From Stercorarius parasiticus (Eukaryota > Chordata > Aves > Charadriiformes > Stercorariidae), in assembly GCA_013396915.1 (NCBI GenBank), contig VWZL01006771.1, positions 862,334-926,333 on the forward strand: a DNA stretch of 64,000 nucleotides, read 5' to 3'. A program made the position numbers and the translations under genes. A model generated the notes under the pieces. The model ran no database searches, had not been told where the DNA came from, and saw only the letters and a list, made by a program, of their open reading frames with translations. Positions 1-12,276 of this stretch are shown piece by piece; positions within the stretch are counted from its first letter, which is position 1, and each line of letters starts with the position of its first letter.

Positions 1-718
1 GGCGAACTGCATTTTACTGCAAGTTTGGAGGAAAGAACGAGATGCAGAGCAAGAACTGGTACTCACGCATCTTTGGGGGGGGAGTGGGGAAACACTGGGA
101 TGATGATCACATGGCTGGAAGCTTGTGCCTACTGAACCTGTAGCAAATAAGTGTTGCTTGAACTTAATACTTCCATGCACTGTAGGAGTTGCGGTGGAAT
201 TATAAACTGTGGTGCACAGTTAAGCATGAGCAGGCTGATGACCTGCATATAAAATGCATATTGGTAAACACTGAGCACCTTCTTATTTACTCAGGATTCT
301 CAGCACTCCCTCGTCTTAAAATGGAAATGCAAATATCGTGGTAACTCTGACTACTGTGAGCAGGAAGCACCAGTACTTAAATAGCTCCTGCTGTTTAAGT
401 CTTACTTATTGCTTCCGTTTTGAAAATTATTCTGGTTTTGCATGTGCTCTAATTTTGAAGCTTTTCCTGAATGGCTTTGAAGTCTTTTGAAAGTTCTCTG
501 GATCTTTTCAAACTTCAAAGATTGATAGTGTTTTCTTTCTATCCTATGTAAGGGATATAGTAGAACTGATCATTTAAAAAAAAAAAAAAACCAAACCACA
601 TTAGAAAGCCAGATCTTTTCTTTAAGATTCCTTAAACCATTCAGAGAACATGTGCTTTTGCTAGAGGGAAAAGTCCATGAATGCTGTGAATAGTGTTTTA
701 CAAGCCATGTTTCCTCAG
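1..718 (+). other. Probable last intron of a plus-strand gene
   Basis: This stretch precedes the terminal exon proposed at 719. It holds no long open frame. A 15-nt A run lies at 576-590. Just before 719 the sequence runs TTTCCTCAG, a usable splice acceptor. A short open frame in the first ~140 bases could be the end of an earlier exon, but no donor or family supports it. Intron status is inferred from the exon call alone. Confidence 0.4.
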
Positions 719-801
719 GACACAAAGAAGGCAGCAAGAGGAGGAAGCAGAAGCAGAGAGAGGAACAGAAGAAGAAGAAGTCAACCAAAGGGAGTTACTA
801 A
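719..801 (+). CDS. Terminal coding exon (partial), Lys/Arg-rich C-terminus of an unrecognised protein
   Basis: After a TTTCCTCAG acceptor ending at 718, a reading frame (codons from 721) encodes about 26 residues and stops with TAA at 799-801. The peptide is very basic, with a KRRKQKQREEQKKKK core and a final STKGSY. Lysine is written AAG almost throughout the core, as in expressed avian genes and unlike the AT-rich surroundings. The exon would be entered in phase 1. Tails of this kind are common in ribosome-biogenesis, RNA-binding and ER proteins, but I cannot name the family. The long downstream UTR and the polyadenylation signal at 2320 fit a 3'-terminal exon. A purine-rich non-coding stretch is the alternative. 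Confidence 0.5.
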
Positions 802-1134
802 AATGGACTTCTCTGCTATGCCAATACCTTTATAATAATGACAACTTAATGTTACATTTGAGCACACCTCTTTTGTGTGTATTTTTTGATTGTTCACACT
901 GCTAGCAAGGAAGTGACTCATGTTTAAAACTGTACTAAAATTGCACTATGTTACTCTTTTTGGTTTCACGGAGCGGCTCTCTTGCCAGTTCAGGTTAGGG
1001 AATTCGAACGAGGCTGATCGTGGTTAGAAGTGTGTTATGTTTGAAGAAGTTGGAAGGCGTTACAGAATTTCTTACCTCTTCCTTCCCTGGGACTAAAACG
1101 ACTCTAGTCTAGTGTTTGTTTATTTGTTTTGTAG

Positions 1135-1248
1135 GATGTAAAGGGTTGTGCAAATGCCTGGTTATTTGGTCGCTCCAGCATCACCATCAGGCCTGTTGAA
1201 AGAAGAGTCCTATTCACTCGTGTCATTGGGAATGGGATTGAGACATGA
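1135..1248 (+). other. Possible alternative terminal exon (37 codons, unrecognised)
   Basis: The acceptor is very good: a T-rich tract GTTTATTTGTTTTGTAG ends at 1134. A frame opens at once with DVKGCANAWLFG, continues through RPVERRVLF and stops with TGA at 1246-1248, 37 codons in all. If used, it would be an alternative last exon of the gene whose main stop is at 801, sharing the same UTR and polyadenylation signal. I do not recognise the peptide. The frame is short enough to arise by chance. Confidence 0.22.
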
Positions 1249-2319
1249 GCTCTTGTAGGGTAATTTATGCAAGCTTAATAAGTGACTTCTATGGTTATTT
1301 TTTTTTTCCCAAGCTGGGCAGCAAAGGTTTGTCCCTGCTTTTAAAATCTTCCTTCATTTTAAATTGTATCATGAAGTTATTTCCTCTGATTTTTAAGAAA
1401 CTTACTGTAATGATGGTCTCCTGTAAGCACTCCTACTGATTTCCTTAAGCATAGTTGGCTCCCGATGAATCATTTAGTGAAATCATTCCTTATTTTAAAA
1501 GTTTATTTTCAGAACCTAGAGACAAATGATCTAAGCGCTACTTTAAAACTGCTCTTTGTTTCTGCTGAGTAGGTTTTAGATAACAAACATTTTTTCAGCA
1601 TCCGTATAAGATTTTATCAAGTTGTTCCTGCAAAGAACTTACACCTTTATGTATGAGAGCATTTTGCATTGGTTTTATTGCAGGACTAATTTTTTTTAGC
1701 TTGAAAAGTTGTCTTCAATTTAAAAGAAATATGTATTTTCTGGCAAGATGACTTCCTTGCTTCCCATACTTGTCTCATGTGCATGACACGTTGCTTCTCT
1801 TAACCTTTTAGTTTGTACAGAGCCCTTCTGTTGCCTTAAGCATTTACCTGCATGTTTCTTGTCAGTACGTTGCCTCCTCTTTTTAACCTCCAGGTAGGAG
1901 TTATCAGCTTATGGTTGTGTTTTGTTTCTTCTGTTGTCTTCTTGCCAATACGTTGTTGATGTAACAGACTTAAACCTGGCAATATTGAAAGTCCACAGTT
2001 CCTGGAGAAACTCACTCATCCTAACGTTTAAAAGATGTAGGAATGCACATAATGGTGTAAGGAAGAAGCTAAACAGAAAAGTCAAGTCTGCATTCTAGCA
2101 TGGATTGATATAACAAATTCTGGTGTCTTTGGTATCTGAGCAGTTTAGCTTCGAATGCTTCCATTACCCAATGTAACCCTATGCATACATATAACCATAC
2201 ATGAACTCTGTTAGGGTATTTAAATTATGGTTAATATGAAATAAGACTGAGTACCGGTTTTCTGTCACTGAAATACCTTTTTTTTTTTGTTGTTTTGTGC
2301 AGTGTTACTAATATTTAAA

Positions 2320-2325
2320 AATAAA
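2320..2325 (+). terminator. Canonical polyadenylation signal AATAAA
   Basis: AATAAA is followed within about 30 nt by T/GT-rich sequence (TTTGTCC, then TTGTTCATGTTT), the usual order of poly(A) signal and downstream element. With the terminal exon at 719-801 it gives a consistent gene end. AATAAA also occurs by chance in AT-rich DNA, so the support comes from context. Confidence 0.5.
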
Positions 2326-2345
2326 GAAAATTCTCCTTTATACTT

Positions 2346-5300
2346 TGTCCTCTTGCACTGTACTGTCGGCATCAGTTGTTCATGTTTAGTTTCAATTAAA
2401 GTTTAGGCTGTAAGCACCAGGGGGAGAGTCTGCATTCACAAAACGCCCACAAGCATACCGAGTTATTCCTTTTGCTAAATCCATGAGCAAGTTGATACAG
2501 TCCCTGTGTCAAATGGCTGATAGTGGAAAATGAGAGTTTGTTCTGGGTGGAAACACCACTGTAAGGAGGGTATACCTCAAATGGGGCTTGCACGTTTGCT
2601 GTGCAAGGAACAGTCACACTGAGTAATACCCAACATTTGGAATTGCATCCCATTTAGTATGCTTTCCGTACTCTGGGAGAAGTCTCCCCCAGTTCACGTG
2701 CCAGTTTTAAGCTATTAGTGCTCTTTATTTGTTGGGAAAATGGCGCACGCTCTGGAAAAGCGGGGGAGGTGGAGGAAGGGAGAGGTGCCACCAGCGTAGG
2801 GCTGTCCCTGTGCTGTGAGCAGCCTCACGTCACCAGGCAGAGTGGCCCCGGATCAAAAATGTGCCCTGGTGCCCTGAAGACTTAGAGCAGACCGGGATTT
2901 GGTACCTAAATACCTTCTTGACTCTGATCCCTGTGTTAGGCTTGTAGGAGGAGGATAGAGCATTAGTTAGTTAGGAGACTGAAGGCGGGTGCTAAATTAG
3001 TCGGGAAGCCTGTCTTACCAAGAGCGCCCTAATGGCACTGGGAAGGTGCTGGCAAGCTTGCTGCTGGGCTCCTGCACCCTGTGCTTCCTGCAGGGAGAAG
3101 CTCCTGGGAAACACAGAGTCCCTGGAGGAGGGAACCATGGGCATAATCTTTCCTATAACTACCTCGAATCTGCCCAAGCTCGCCCAGAAATTAAGAAATG
3201 TGGGCCCATGGCCATTGAGCCTAATTCCGTCCTTCAGCCTGATAATTTCTGGATTTTAACTGAAACGTGACTACTTAACTGAGCACCGTGAAGCCTGGTG
3301 CCGTGCTGACGGGGCTTTGGTGTTTACAGGACAGCCTAGACGTGGTGCCACGTATGTATGAGCAGGCACATATGTGAGGTCTTTGTATCCCAGCGCATCC
3401 ATCTGCCAAAGGTGAAGGCTGTGTGATTATATGGTTACTTAAAGTATGCGTCGGGGCAGGAAAAATGCAGGTGGGTGTGAAACACCACAACTGATAACAG
3501 ATGATGCTGGCCCAAGAGTGGCTGTGAATAAACGTATTGTGAAAGTTGGAGAAAGATTCCTGACCATCCTGCAACACTTCTGTGGAAGAGCTGAGGACAG
3601 AAACAGAGCTACTTTAAATACACACCTGATGTGATTTATAAAACATGTTGCAAAATGATTCTTTACAGAGCAGATACCTGGGCTCAGAGACCCAAAGTGC
3701 TTTGAAATCCTTTTAGTATCCCATAAGAAAATTAAATTATTAGGGTAGAGAACACTCAGTGAATTAAATAACAGCATAATTAAAATGATACACTGAAAAC
3801 AAAGCAGTTTTATCATAAGATAGTGGGACACAATCGCAAACATGGAAAATATGGACAGATAAGGGTTCCTGCTCCTCACTTGGAAGCTGCCACTATGAAA
3901 ATAGTTCAAACTCAGTTGTTTTTCCACACCTTTTAGAGATGTGCACAGTCTGCTCTTTGAACTAAGGTTTGGCAAGAGTTTGAACTTAAATAAATGATCT
4001 CAGAGGGTGTAGGTGTCAAAATGATAAAAATGAATTTGCAAGTTTTTGCCCAGCTTTCAGACCTGTAAATCCTACTTCTACAGGTAACACAAAACTCATT
4101 TTTTACGCATCAGCTCAGCTGCCTTTACAGACGATTGTTTTTTTCACAAGCTTCTGAAACATCTCATGACCCTTTTTGCATGTATTTGTTGAAATAACAC
4201 ACCAAAAAGATGCTTCTGCTGAAAAGAAGAGAGTCAGATACCTGGAAAATGTACAATAACCATTAGGGAAGCACTAAACTGCCTGTTTTCCCAACCACTT
4301 CTGAAATGTGTGACTCGTATCCACTTGTTCTTCAGGAATGTTCCTAGACATGTGCCACCAAACCAGTGCCTATCAAGGGGTGGGAATAGCTGGTTACTCT
4401 ATTGACTGTCATTGTTTTATTCTGAATACAGAAATGTATTCATTCTGGTTTTTTTCCCCTTTGTTTTGTGTGCCAGTTGCACAGGACTGGACATTCCTGG
4501 GATGCACAGGTTAGCCCTTCCTACATTTCAGATCTTGGTTGTCTTCCTTCATGTGAAGTCCTGCTCCTTTATGCCCAGACTTAGCTCACGTTTTAGTGCT
4601 CTCTCCTGTTACCTTCCCTGGGGAGCACCTCTCTCCCCTGTAACTCACATATTGATGGGGGCAGGGTGGTACAATTGCCCATGATTAGTTATATTCTCCT
4701 CTTCCTGATGAGCAAGTTGGAATCTGGTCTTAAGAGACTTTTTATCGCTGTTTGCAAAACTTTGCTCGTTGCTGCCTGTAGCACTGAAAACTCCAGGTAA
4801 GGCAAGGCAATTTTCCTCTCCACTGATGAGAATTAAACCAGGCCGCTTAAAGCCACAGACAGATGCTCAATTTTAATAAACGTTCATATTTGAAACTATG
4901 ATCGATTCAGCTGCCCTGTGTCAGCACACTTTGACTTCTCACAAGTTTTCCTAGCCAAAAAGGACTAGGTGGGGTGTTGGGAAGTATCAGGTTTGTTAAG
5001 TACCTTGTCGGTGCCCTCTTAGCCACCAGCTGTTAACCACTGACAGCGAGAGCAGCACTTCCAAAGTGGATGACTTTTGAAGATGACATTTCCAGGCGTG
5101 GGGTAGGTTATGTTGCTGCTTGACGTACGTTGCTTGGATTTCAGGAGATGCCTCCATGTCTGCCTAGAAGTGATCACAGATTTTCTAGGATGCCTCCAAG
5201 GAGGGAAGAGGACCTCACTGCCCTGGCTGGATGTTTAATGGCATCTCTTCAATGCCTGTTTCCATTGGTGTGCACATACACCTTTCTACTTAAGCAGCAT

Positions 5301-7275
5301 ACATAATTTTTTCCATCCCTTTTTTGGGAGATGCTCATCCTTTGGTCAATGCAGAGCAGCGGCTTGCTTGTTCTTTAGGCTGCCTGTAGTTGCAATTTAA
5401 TGAAGTCTTACGATATGGCAGCTGTTATTTTTACATTATCTCGATAGTAGATAGTTACAGTTGGTAAAATGTCTTTAATTTAAAAAAATAAAGTTACTTC
5501 CAGGTTTTTAAGATGAAAGCTAACGGTGCAAAAGGGTGGATCACTCCAAAGCAAGTAGGCAAACACACCTCTTAAATTATTTAGGTTAAAACTTATGAAA
5601 TATATGTTTCTTCCTGATTTTTGGGGTCCCAATTTGTGACATCTTTGGATGCTTTCACATGTTAAGCTGAGCAGGGCTGGTGGCATATTGCTACATGAGA
5701 CCAAGAGGTGGGTCGGAGCTCCTTTAATAGACTGCCGGCACGGATCTGAGGAAGGGAAGGAGCTCTGAGGAGACATTAAGGAGCACTAAGCTGACAATTC
5801 CCACGGCACCTGGCAGGGACGCTCGCCAAAGGTGCATGACGATCCTGGCAGCAGATGCAAGCCACAACCTGCCATACTGGTAGTGTTGAGACAACATGGG
5901 CTTTACTGCTTCAGGATTCCAGGCGAGGAGGTAACCGGCACTAGAGCCTTCCCTGTGCTGTGAGTCACGCTTTATACCCATAAAAGTGATTTGTCAGCTA
6001 CCTGGCCCACTGTCCTCTCCTCGATAGTGACTAATGGTGGATGCCTAGGGGAGAGCACAGGAACAGGCTAAGCGTGTAATTATACCGCACCAGACTGTTT
6101 TCCCACCTGCGGCACTCTGTGGTTCAGAGGCTCCTGGATCCAGAAATGGTCTTTCTGTTGCCCAGTATTTTTTTCCATTGACTCGTTCACTTGTCTCCTA
6201 ACCCCAAAAACTGCTCAGTACCCAGTGTCCTGTGACCCTCCCCCGACTGCTGGGTCAAGAGATACCCTCTGTGTTTTAAACCTCTCTCTTGTGAGCTTCT
6301 TTAGGTTTCCTCCCCTCCTCCCTCCCAACGTTGGAAGAGATGCTGAACACCATGTCCTCATTCGCCTTTTCCATGCCACTCATGATTTTACACATTTCGC
6401 TCATGCCAGCCTTTGGTTAACTCTTCTATGGCTCAGGAGGTCCAGCGTATTGAACCATTCCTCGCAGAACAGCCATTTCCCACCTCTGATCACTTTGATC
6501 AGTTAGGTTGGGAAAGCTTGTTAAACAGCAGTTGTTGCTCAGCTCCATAAATTGTGATGACCGCCCAGATGAGCATGACTAGCGTTTTAGCAACTTGCTA
6601 ATACCCCGTTATCAGTCTGACAGAAAGAGAAAAAGGCCACGCAAAGCCAGGGACGCAGGAAGAGCAGACCAACTCTTTGAGACCCGTCTCTGATGCCCTC
6701 AGTCTCGCCAGGCTCTCATGGGCTCTGGAATGAGAACGCATGAGCTCATGGCAGCGATGGTATCTCCAGAGCGTGGTCCCACACACCTTCACCCTCCTTC
6801 CCGCCCCCTCAGATGAAATCACGTCACGGGGCATTCCTGGGCGGCTGACGGGACGCAGCACCTCCTGACTCAGGCACAGCTCCTGCCGCCGCTCACTGTT
6901 CTCAGACTGCAACGTTCACTGTTTCGAACTCTGCTTGGCTGGCACCACACGGGCTGGGGCGTAAGTGCTTTATTGTAAGAAGCACCTCGTGTTGCCAATG
7001 CCGGTTTGCCTGCTCCCATGGAAAACCTGTGTTGGCTGTTTGATCCCTGCCAACCAGAGGGACAGGTCCAGTAACCTTGGGAAGACACCTTGCACCTGGT
7101 GTGACACATCCCTGCAGGCAGCGCCTGGAGACGTGGGTGGTGCCACTCCACACGTTCCTGATTTCTGCAGCGCTGCCCGTGGCAACACAACAGCTTTTCC
7201 ACTTCCAACCCCTTTTTGTCCATTATGCAGATGATATTTCTCATCTGTAGCAATCTGAGCTGTGACTTTCCCTAT
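2346..7275. other. Non-coding interval, no gene recognised
   Basis: This is mixed-composition DNA. The longest frame is a 178-codon minus-strand stretch at 3439-3975 with no recognisable domain, splice context or start. An exon-like segment at 3094-3270 is listed separately. I saw no clear repeat family, RNA gene or promoter here. Confidence 0.5.
3094..3270 (+). other. Exon-like open segment with strong acceptor, unrecognised
   Basis: A pyrimidine-rich tract (CTCCTGCACCCTGTGCTTCCTGCAG) ends at 3093. The frame then runs 58 codons to TGA at 3268-3270, starting GEAPGKHRV and ending DNFWILTET. The same frame is open upstream and reads as a hydrophobic LLLGSC stretch, but it has no ATG there. If real it would be a phase-0 terminal exon. 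No family is recognised and no downstream poly(A) signal was confirmed, so chance is quite possible. Confidence 0.18.
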
Positions 7276-7538
7276 TCATAGAATCATAGAATAGTTTAGG
7301 TTGGAAGATCATCTTGTTCCAACGCCCCTGCCACGGGCAGGGACACCTCCCACTAGACCAGGTTGCTCAAAGCCCCATCCAGCCTGGCCTTGAACACTTC
7401 CAGGAATGGGGCATCCACAACTTCTCTGGGCAACCTCTTTCAGTGTCTCACCACCCTCATAATGAAAAATTTCTTCCAGTATCCAATCTAAATCTACCTT
7501 CTTCCAGTTGCCCCTCAGAATCTTCTGTGCAGGGACAG
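7276..7538 (-). mobile_element. CR1 LINE 3' fragment (5' truncated)
   Basis: The segment opens with the reverse complement of the CR1 3' octamer tail (TCATAGAATCATAGAATAG), then GTTTAGGTTGGAAGATC. It continues through the typical reversed CR1 text on precious-base phrases such as CACTAGACCAGGTTGCTCAAAG and GAACACTTCCAGGAATGGGG, ending near CTTCCAGTTGCCCC. The order matches a minus-strand CR1 whose 3' end is at 7276. The 7538 boundary is approximate because the upstream part is diverged. Open frames crossing this segment are repeat-derived and not genes. Confidence 0.93.
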
Positions 7539-8426
7539 GCGTGCACAAGTGTTCACTTACTGGGCTTTAGGGTCACCGACGTCATTTGGGAAATCTTAAA
7601 TGGCTGGGGAGTTAGCTATGAGGAAGCATCAGTGAAGGTAGGGAGGATCCAGGGAGATGGGAGGGTGCAGGACATCAAACGCCGATTCTTAAAGTGCAAA
7701 GTCAAAACTGGCCCACTGATCCAACCCCCCAAAAAGGTTGTGTCGGGATCTGTCAAAGCTCAGAGTGTGTCTGGCTCTGCAGTTCTGGTTCAGATCCAGC
7801 TCCACTTTAAATACGATTCTGCCCAACAGGTTTTCCACCTGTGTGCAGACACAGGCTCGAGTGACAGGTAACCTCTGCTTGCTGTGCCTCTGCTCCAGCA
7901 GATTGCCCTGCTGCCGTTTGCAGGAAGGGTTTTTTTTGGGCACACCTGAGCCCATGGCCTCTTCCTTCTCAGCAGGGTTCAGGTTTGGTGGTGGTGGTTT
8001 TTTAATCAGCAAAATGACTTCCCTTGGAACCACAGATTTTTCTCTCATGAATACTTAGGAAAATATTATTCAGCTCATGTGTAATGCAAGTCTCAGGTTG
8101 CATTAGGAGATGGGATGTGATAGAACACGATGGTAATGAGTCACCTTGTATCATGTTTTATTGTGATGTGTCAGCTGAGAAAGCTAGAGAGCTATAGGTG
8201 TTTCCACCAGACCAATTATGAAACAACCGCTGGTTCATGCAGAGATTACTAAGTTTTTCCTGGGGTAGTTAGCAGATTTAGGTCTGTGGTTTAGCAATAT
8301 TTTGGTAAAGCTGCTAACAATGATCTGCTTCAGAATCTATTTTCCACCCAGAAAAGTCACGAGTCTCTTGTTACCAAGGGTTAACCTTGCTCAAAGACTC
8401 CAGTCATCAGGACAACACTGTCTCTC

Positions 8427-8437
8427 CCAGCAGAGGG
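8427..8437 (+). promoter_or_regulatory. CTCF-like core motif (partial)
   Basis: CCAGCAGAGGG matches the central part of the vertebrate CTCF consensus (CCASYAGRKGG), but the following bases (TTA) do not extend the match. A single 11-bp match in 64 kb is weak evidence, and occupancy cannot be inferred from sequence. Confidence 0.2.
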
Positions 8438-10428
8438 TTAAGTTCATGAGATTGTCTTTATTTTAGGGCTACTTTCTGCTGGCATAGACTAGAAGAAGGT
8501 GATGATGCCATTGCTTGTCGCTGCTGTAGAACTGAGAACATGAAGGCATGATTTGGAAAGTCAGGAGGTTACAGGCTGGTCCTACACTTCTCAGTTTACT
8601 CCAGTGACAGATGCCCAGACACAGGCAGAAAAACTCAAAAGGTTTTCAAGGTAGGCTTTTCACTTCCATTACTGCTGGCTGCATTGCTGGTGGCCATTAA
8701 GAAGAAGCACGCAGGACCCTTCAGGACGTCACACCAGCCCTGGGTGTGAAATTGTGTCTATGGGACGCAGGTAATGGATTTGCCGGAGGCCAATGGGTCT
8801 CAGTCCCTCTCCACCACCGCTGTGCTGAGACCTTCAGCCAACTGCTTTGCCTCCTGCCAAAATGCCCAGGCTGCCCAAGCAAACAGCCACTTAGCTGGGC
8901 AGTCTGGAAGTATCTGGTGTACATGATCTGCTATGGTGATGGTGGGTGAGGCCTTTTTTTATGTTTAGGTGAATTTTGAGAATAAGGATTTATATGTTCA
9001 TCTTCACTTGTCGTACTGTTTATTTTGAATGTGAGTGACCTCAGTTGGGGGCTGTAGTTTCCAGCCCCTCACACAGGGGACAGATTTGGGGCAGGTATAT
9101 GTGTCTCCTCTCCCACAGCTCTGTCTCTTCTTCTGGTTGTGACTCTTCGGCAGTCCCCATCCCTTCAGCCCTACGTCTCTCTGCAGCAGAAAAAGTCAAT
9201 TCAGTGAAATGCTCTGGGGCTTTTTCTGTGTCAATGAGCAGAGACTGAGGTAGGACCTTTCCCTTCATTTTTATACTCTGGCTTGAACTCCCCTTCTCTA
9301 AAGTGTCGGTCTCGCACCATTAACCCCTTGCAGCCCTGGTTGGGGGAGAGGGTTTCCTAGCGGGGCTGTAAATGCTTCAGAGGAGGCATCTGGGGAGGGA
9401 AGCTGAAAAATGGAAATGTTAACAGACCTTTCATTAGACACCCGATACATCATTACTTAATTTCTTTGCTTTTGTCTCCTGTTTTTACAGGTTTTTTTTC
9501 CCCTGATCAATAGCATTCATCCTACTCAGTGAACAGGCTTGATACTGTTTTTATGGTGTGAAAATTACTGTTGCTTTGACTGGCTCCTATTACCAGGTGA
9601 CACTGCTTGGCAGAAAACAATGAATCTTCCTATTATTTGGAAAATAAATGTGATTTATGGGAGCAGCAATCGATAGTGGTCTGCGTCTTGCCGTCAGAGT
9701 GCTTGCTTTCTTGAAATAAGGCTTTTACCTTTGGAGTGTGAAGGCTGTTTATCTAGTGCTGTGGAGCAATTTATAATATATATATTTTAATCTCAGCTTT
9801 TAGTAAGAATTTTTAAAAAGATGATGATAAAGAAAGCATATGCTGTCTTTTTAAGGGTTTGATGCCCCTGTGGAAAGCATTCGAGTAGGTGTGAAGTTAA
9901 GCAAGTTGGCAGGGAAGGGCATGTGGATACTGGAGATGCTGGAGGGAGGAGGAGGAGGAAGGGGAAAGCTGACCATTGAGCACCTGCCATCGCTTCCCTT
10001 CACTCACTGGAGAGATGATGGTCAACACCGAGGATTTCTTATTAAAATCCCACAACGCTGATAACAAAAAATGGACCAATTTAGCTGCAGGGAAGCAGAA
10101 CCGCTTCACCTGATAACTGCGCAAGGCATTACCTAGAGATGTCTGGGGAGGCCTGTGAGGCTGTTCCTGGTTTTTCTGTTCATTCTTGCTCTTTTGTAGC
10201 AATCTCTCTGCTGCCCACTAGTTGGCTTTCACTACTGTGGTCAAACTCTTCTCCCAGAGCGAGCAGGTGTGGGTCCTCTTCCTCTGATGCCCATGCTGAG
10301 AATGTCTTGCTCTTCTTGATGAAATGGTAAATAAAGAGCTTGCCTATTTGGGGACACTTTTTGTGTCTCTCTTAGGATGAAGGAACTAAGGGAGCTCGAC
10401 GTCACTTTGGTTTTTGGGTTTTCTGTGG

Positions 10429-10444
10429 TTTTTTTTTTTTTTTT
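10429..10444. repeat. Poly-T tract (16 nt)
   Basis: An uninterrupted T run with no target-site duplication or recognisable retrocopy body beside it. It is treated as simple sequence. Confidence 0.7.
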
Positions 10445-11206
10445 AATAGAAGTGGTCTCCAAGTCCCCTCAACTCTTTGGCGTATTGCAGGTAGCACTGG
10501 ACTGTGCTGTCCTGTGATTTAACAGTGACTTAAACTACATTTCTGGTGTATTTATATATAGAGAGGAAGTTGTGTGACTGCATACATGTATCAGCACCAT
10601 CTGGAAGCAATTACAGTTGGGGCCAAACTGTGCTCTTCTCTGTAATTGTGTTTCCTGTGCCAAGGAAGAGTGGACACAGTCCCTGGGGCAGGAGAGCTGG
10701 GGGTCACCTCAGCCAGATGCAGGGATTCCACATCTCCAAAGATGGATGCCCTGGGAGAGCTGTGATGCCCCAAACCCCCAGATGCTGGAGAGTCACCCAA
10801 GTGATTCCAGTCCTGGGATGGAAGTTTTCACCTCCTGAGGATCAAATTTAACCTCAGCAAATGATTCTGTCCAACAGTGGGCAGCCTAAGGGGCCACACT
10901 TTTTGTAAAATTACTGGTGGAAAGAGCCTTGCATCCAAAACAGGCACATGTGCATGTTTGCACAGGAAAGGATGAACACTGAATATACACTTGTTACTGC
11001 TGCACGAAGGGCCAAAGACACAGCGCCCAAATTATTTCTCTGTATGGAACTGAGCTGCTCAGAAAAACAGTTGACCAAGAGATTTTTGTTAAGGTATTTT
11101 GACAAAGAGGAATGTTCCCTTAGGAAGCAGTTACATCAGACAGGAAGAGGTTGATCGTTAATTTTAAAAAGTCAATTTTCTGTCAGGTAAAGTTTCATTT
11201 TGGAGA

Positions 11207-11307
11207 TCATAGAATCATAGCATCATTTAGGTTGGAAAAGACCTTTAAAATCATCAAGTCCAACCATAAACCTAATACTGCCAAGTCCACCACTAAACCA
11301 TGTTTTA
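11207..11307 (-). mobile_element. CR1 LINE 3' fragment, short
   Basis: TCATAGAATCATAG is followed by CATCATTTAGGTTGGAAAAGACC, TTTAAAATCATCAAGTCC, and CTGCCAAGTCCACCACTAAA. This is the reversed 3' end of a CR1 of the type with AACCTAA-AC-TGCCAAGTCC wording, 5' truncated after about 100 bp. It shows few differences from that familiar sequence, so it is not one of the oldest copies here. Confidence 0.93.
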
Positions 11308-11823
11308 CCATCCCTTCCTGCTAGCGTTCTTGCTCAGCTTTGGGGCTGATTTCTGGTCAAGCGGATGTGAAGACCTGGAAGTTGGGGTTTTTTCACTGTA
11401 GAAATGAATATGCATGGAAACACATACACATCCATATGTACCTTAAGTACCCTTCTGGATATTTTCAACTACCATTCTTAGGCCAAGAAGATGGATACTG
11501 TACTAGGAGCTGGGAGAATGAAGTGAACTGGAATTGACTTTATCAGTCTTGAAACAGTAGAATCAGCAGTTTTCTGAATATATTTGGGCAGAGCCTTTAA
11601 TTTTCAGGCCTCTGAGTTTATGTTCAGGTAGTGCCAAACACCAGGGTAATCCAACCCCGATTTGGGCCTCCTTAGTGGAACGCCTTTGTTTTATGGTCAA
11701 GAGGGGTTTATTATGAAAATCTGATCTACTACATTACATGCGGCTGTTATGATCTTATGACAAATCCAGAGTGTATCTCATAGAGAAACACCCAGCCACA
11801 ACTGGAATTATCATCTCTTTTAG

Positions 11824-11904
11824 GCATCACTCCTTACAGAACGTATGTTGGTTTACTCAGTTCCTCAAGCAGCAGCTTCTTCTGGCTGTAATGTCTTTAC
11901 ACAG
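11824..11904 (+). other. Candidate internal exon A of an unrecognised gene
   Basis: The acceptor is CATCTCTTTTAG and the donor ACAG|GTAGGA, giving an exon of 81 nt that is open in phase 0 (27 codons; it contains ERMLVYSVPQ and ends CNVFTQ). A second frame is also open across it, so the coding frame is uncertain. Its phase is compatible with candidate exon B at 12277. That three-segment compatibility is the main reason to list it; the peptide is not recognised. Confidence 0.22.
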
Positions 11905-12276
11905 GTAGGACTGTTTCTGGTCAGGATTAAACACTGGGTTTGTGCTGACTTAGCTACAAAGAATGGGTTTCAGTGGGTAAAACAGCATAAATACAGCTGC
12001 CAGGGTAGCTATAATTACACAGACTTTGATAAATATAATTACACTGTTGTTAAAAGGACTTTGGTGTAGTTTATTTCTTCGATTTGCAAGAGTTGGATAG
12101 GGATAGAGAGTTCTCAAAGGGAGTCCACAGTTTTGTTTCCTTTTCTGAAATTAGAGCCCCAGGACCCAGCTGTATTCTTGCACTTTGAAGATTAATTCCA
12201 AATAAATACCATACTTTTTATATCAGGCTCTTTCCTTCAGTCCAGGATTTTTGTCACACGGATGTGCTTACTGCAG

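Larger units (their letters stand above)
802..2345 (+). other. Probable 3' untranslated region
   Basis: This AT-rich sequence follows the TAA at 799-801 and runs to just past an AATAAA at 2320-2325. It contains many T-rich runs (for example 1298-1307 and about 2279-2288) and no long frame, as expected of a vertebrate 3' UTR. Within it, 1135-1248 resembles a separate spliced exon and is listed on its own. The cleavage site is placed only approximately. Confidence 0.45.
7539..11206. other. Non-coding interval, no gene recognised
   Basis: I see no long frame, RNA gene or clear repeat family. Short low-complexity tracts are present: a GGA-rich run at about 9943-9962, a TA run at 9772-9786 and a 16-nt T run at 10429-10444. 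A small exon-like segment near 9225-9252 has an acceptor (CTCTCTGCAG) and a GTAGGA donor, but nothing in it is recognisable. Confidence 0.5.

Noticed and set aside
96..140. Possible box C/D snoRNA (ATGATGA ... CTGA)
   Set aside because: The boxes are only about 40 nt apart and no terminal stem is present.
3001..3093. Apparent signal peptide upstream of the 3094 segment (LASLLLGSC)
   Set aside because: The frame starts at GTG with no ATG after the upstream stop at 2998-3000, so no secreted protein start can be placed there.
3439..3975. 178-codon minus-strand open frame
   Set aside because: It has no domain, splice context or coding-like composition. The plus strand in the same span is also open in part, and the region is AT-rich.
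7314..7871. 185-codon open frame
   Set aside because: Its first part is reversed CR1 sequence, and the rest shows no recognisable protein.
9225..9252. Small exon-like segment with CTCTCTGCAG acceptor and GTAGGA donor
   Set aside because: It is very short, the clearest open frame stops just before the donor, and nothing in it is recognisable.
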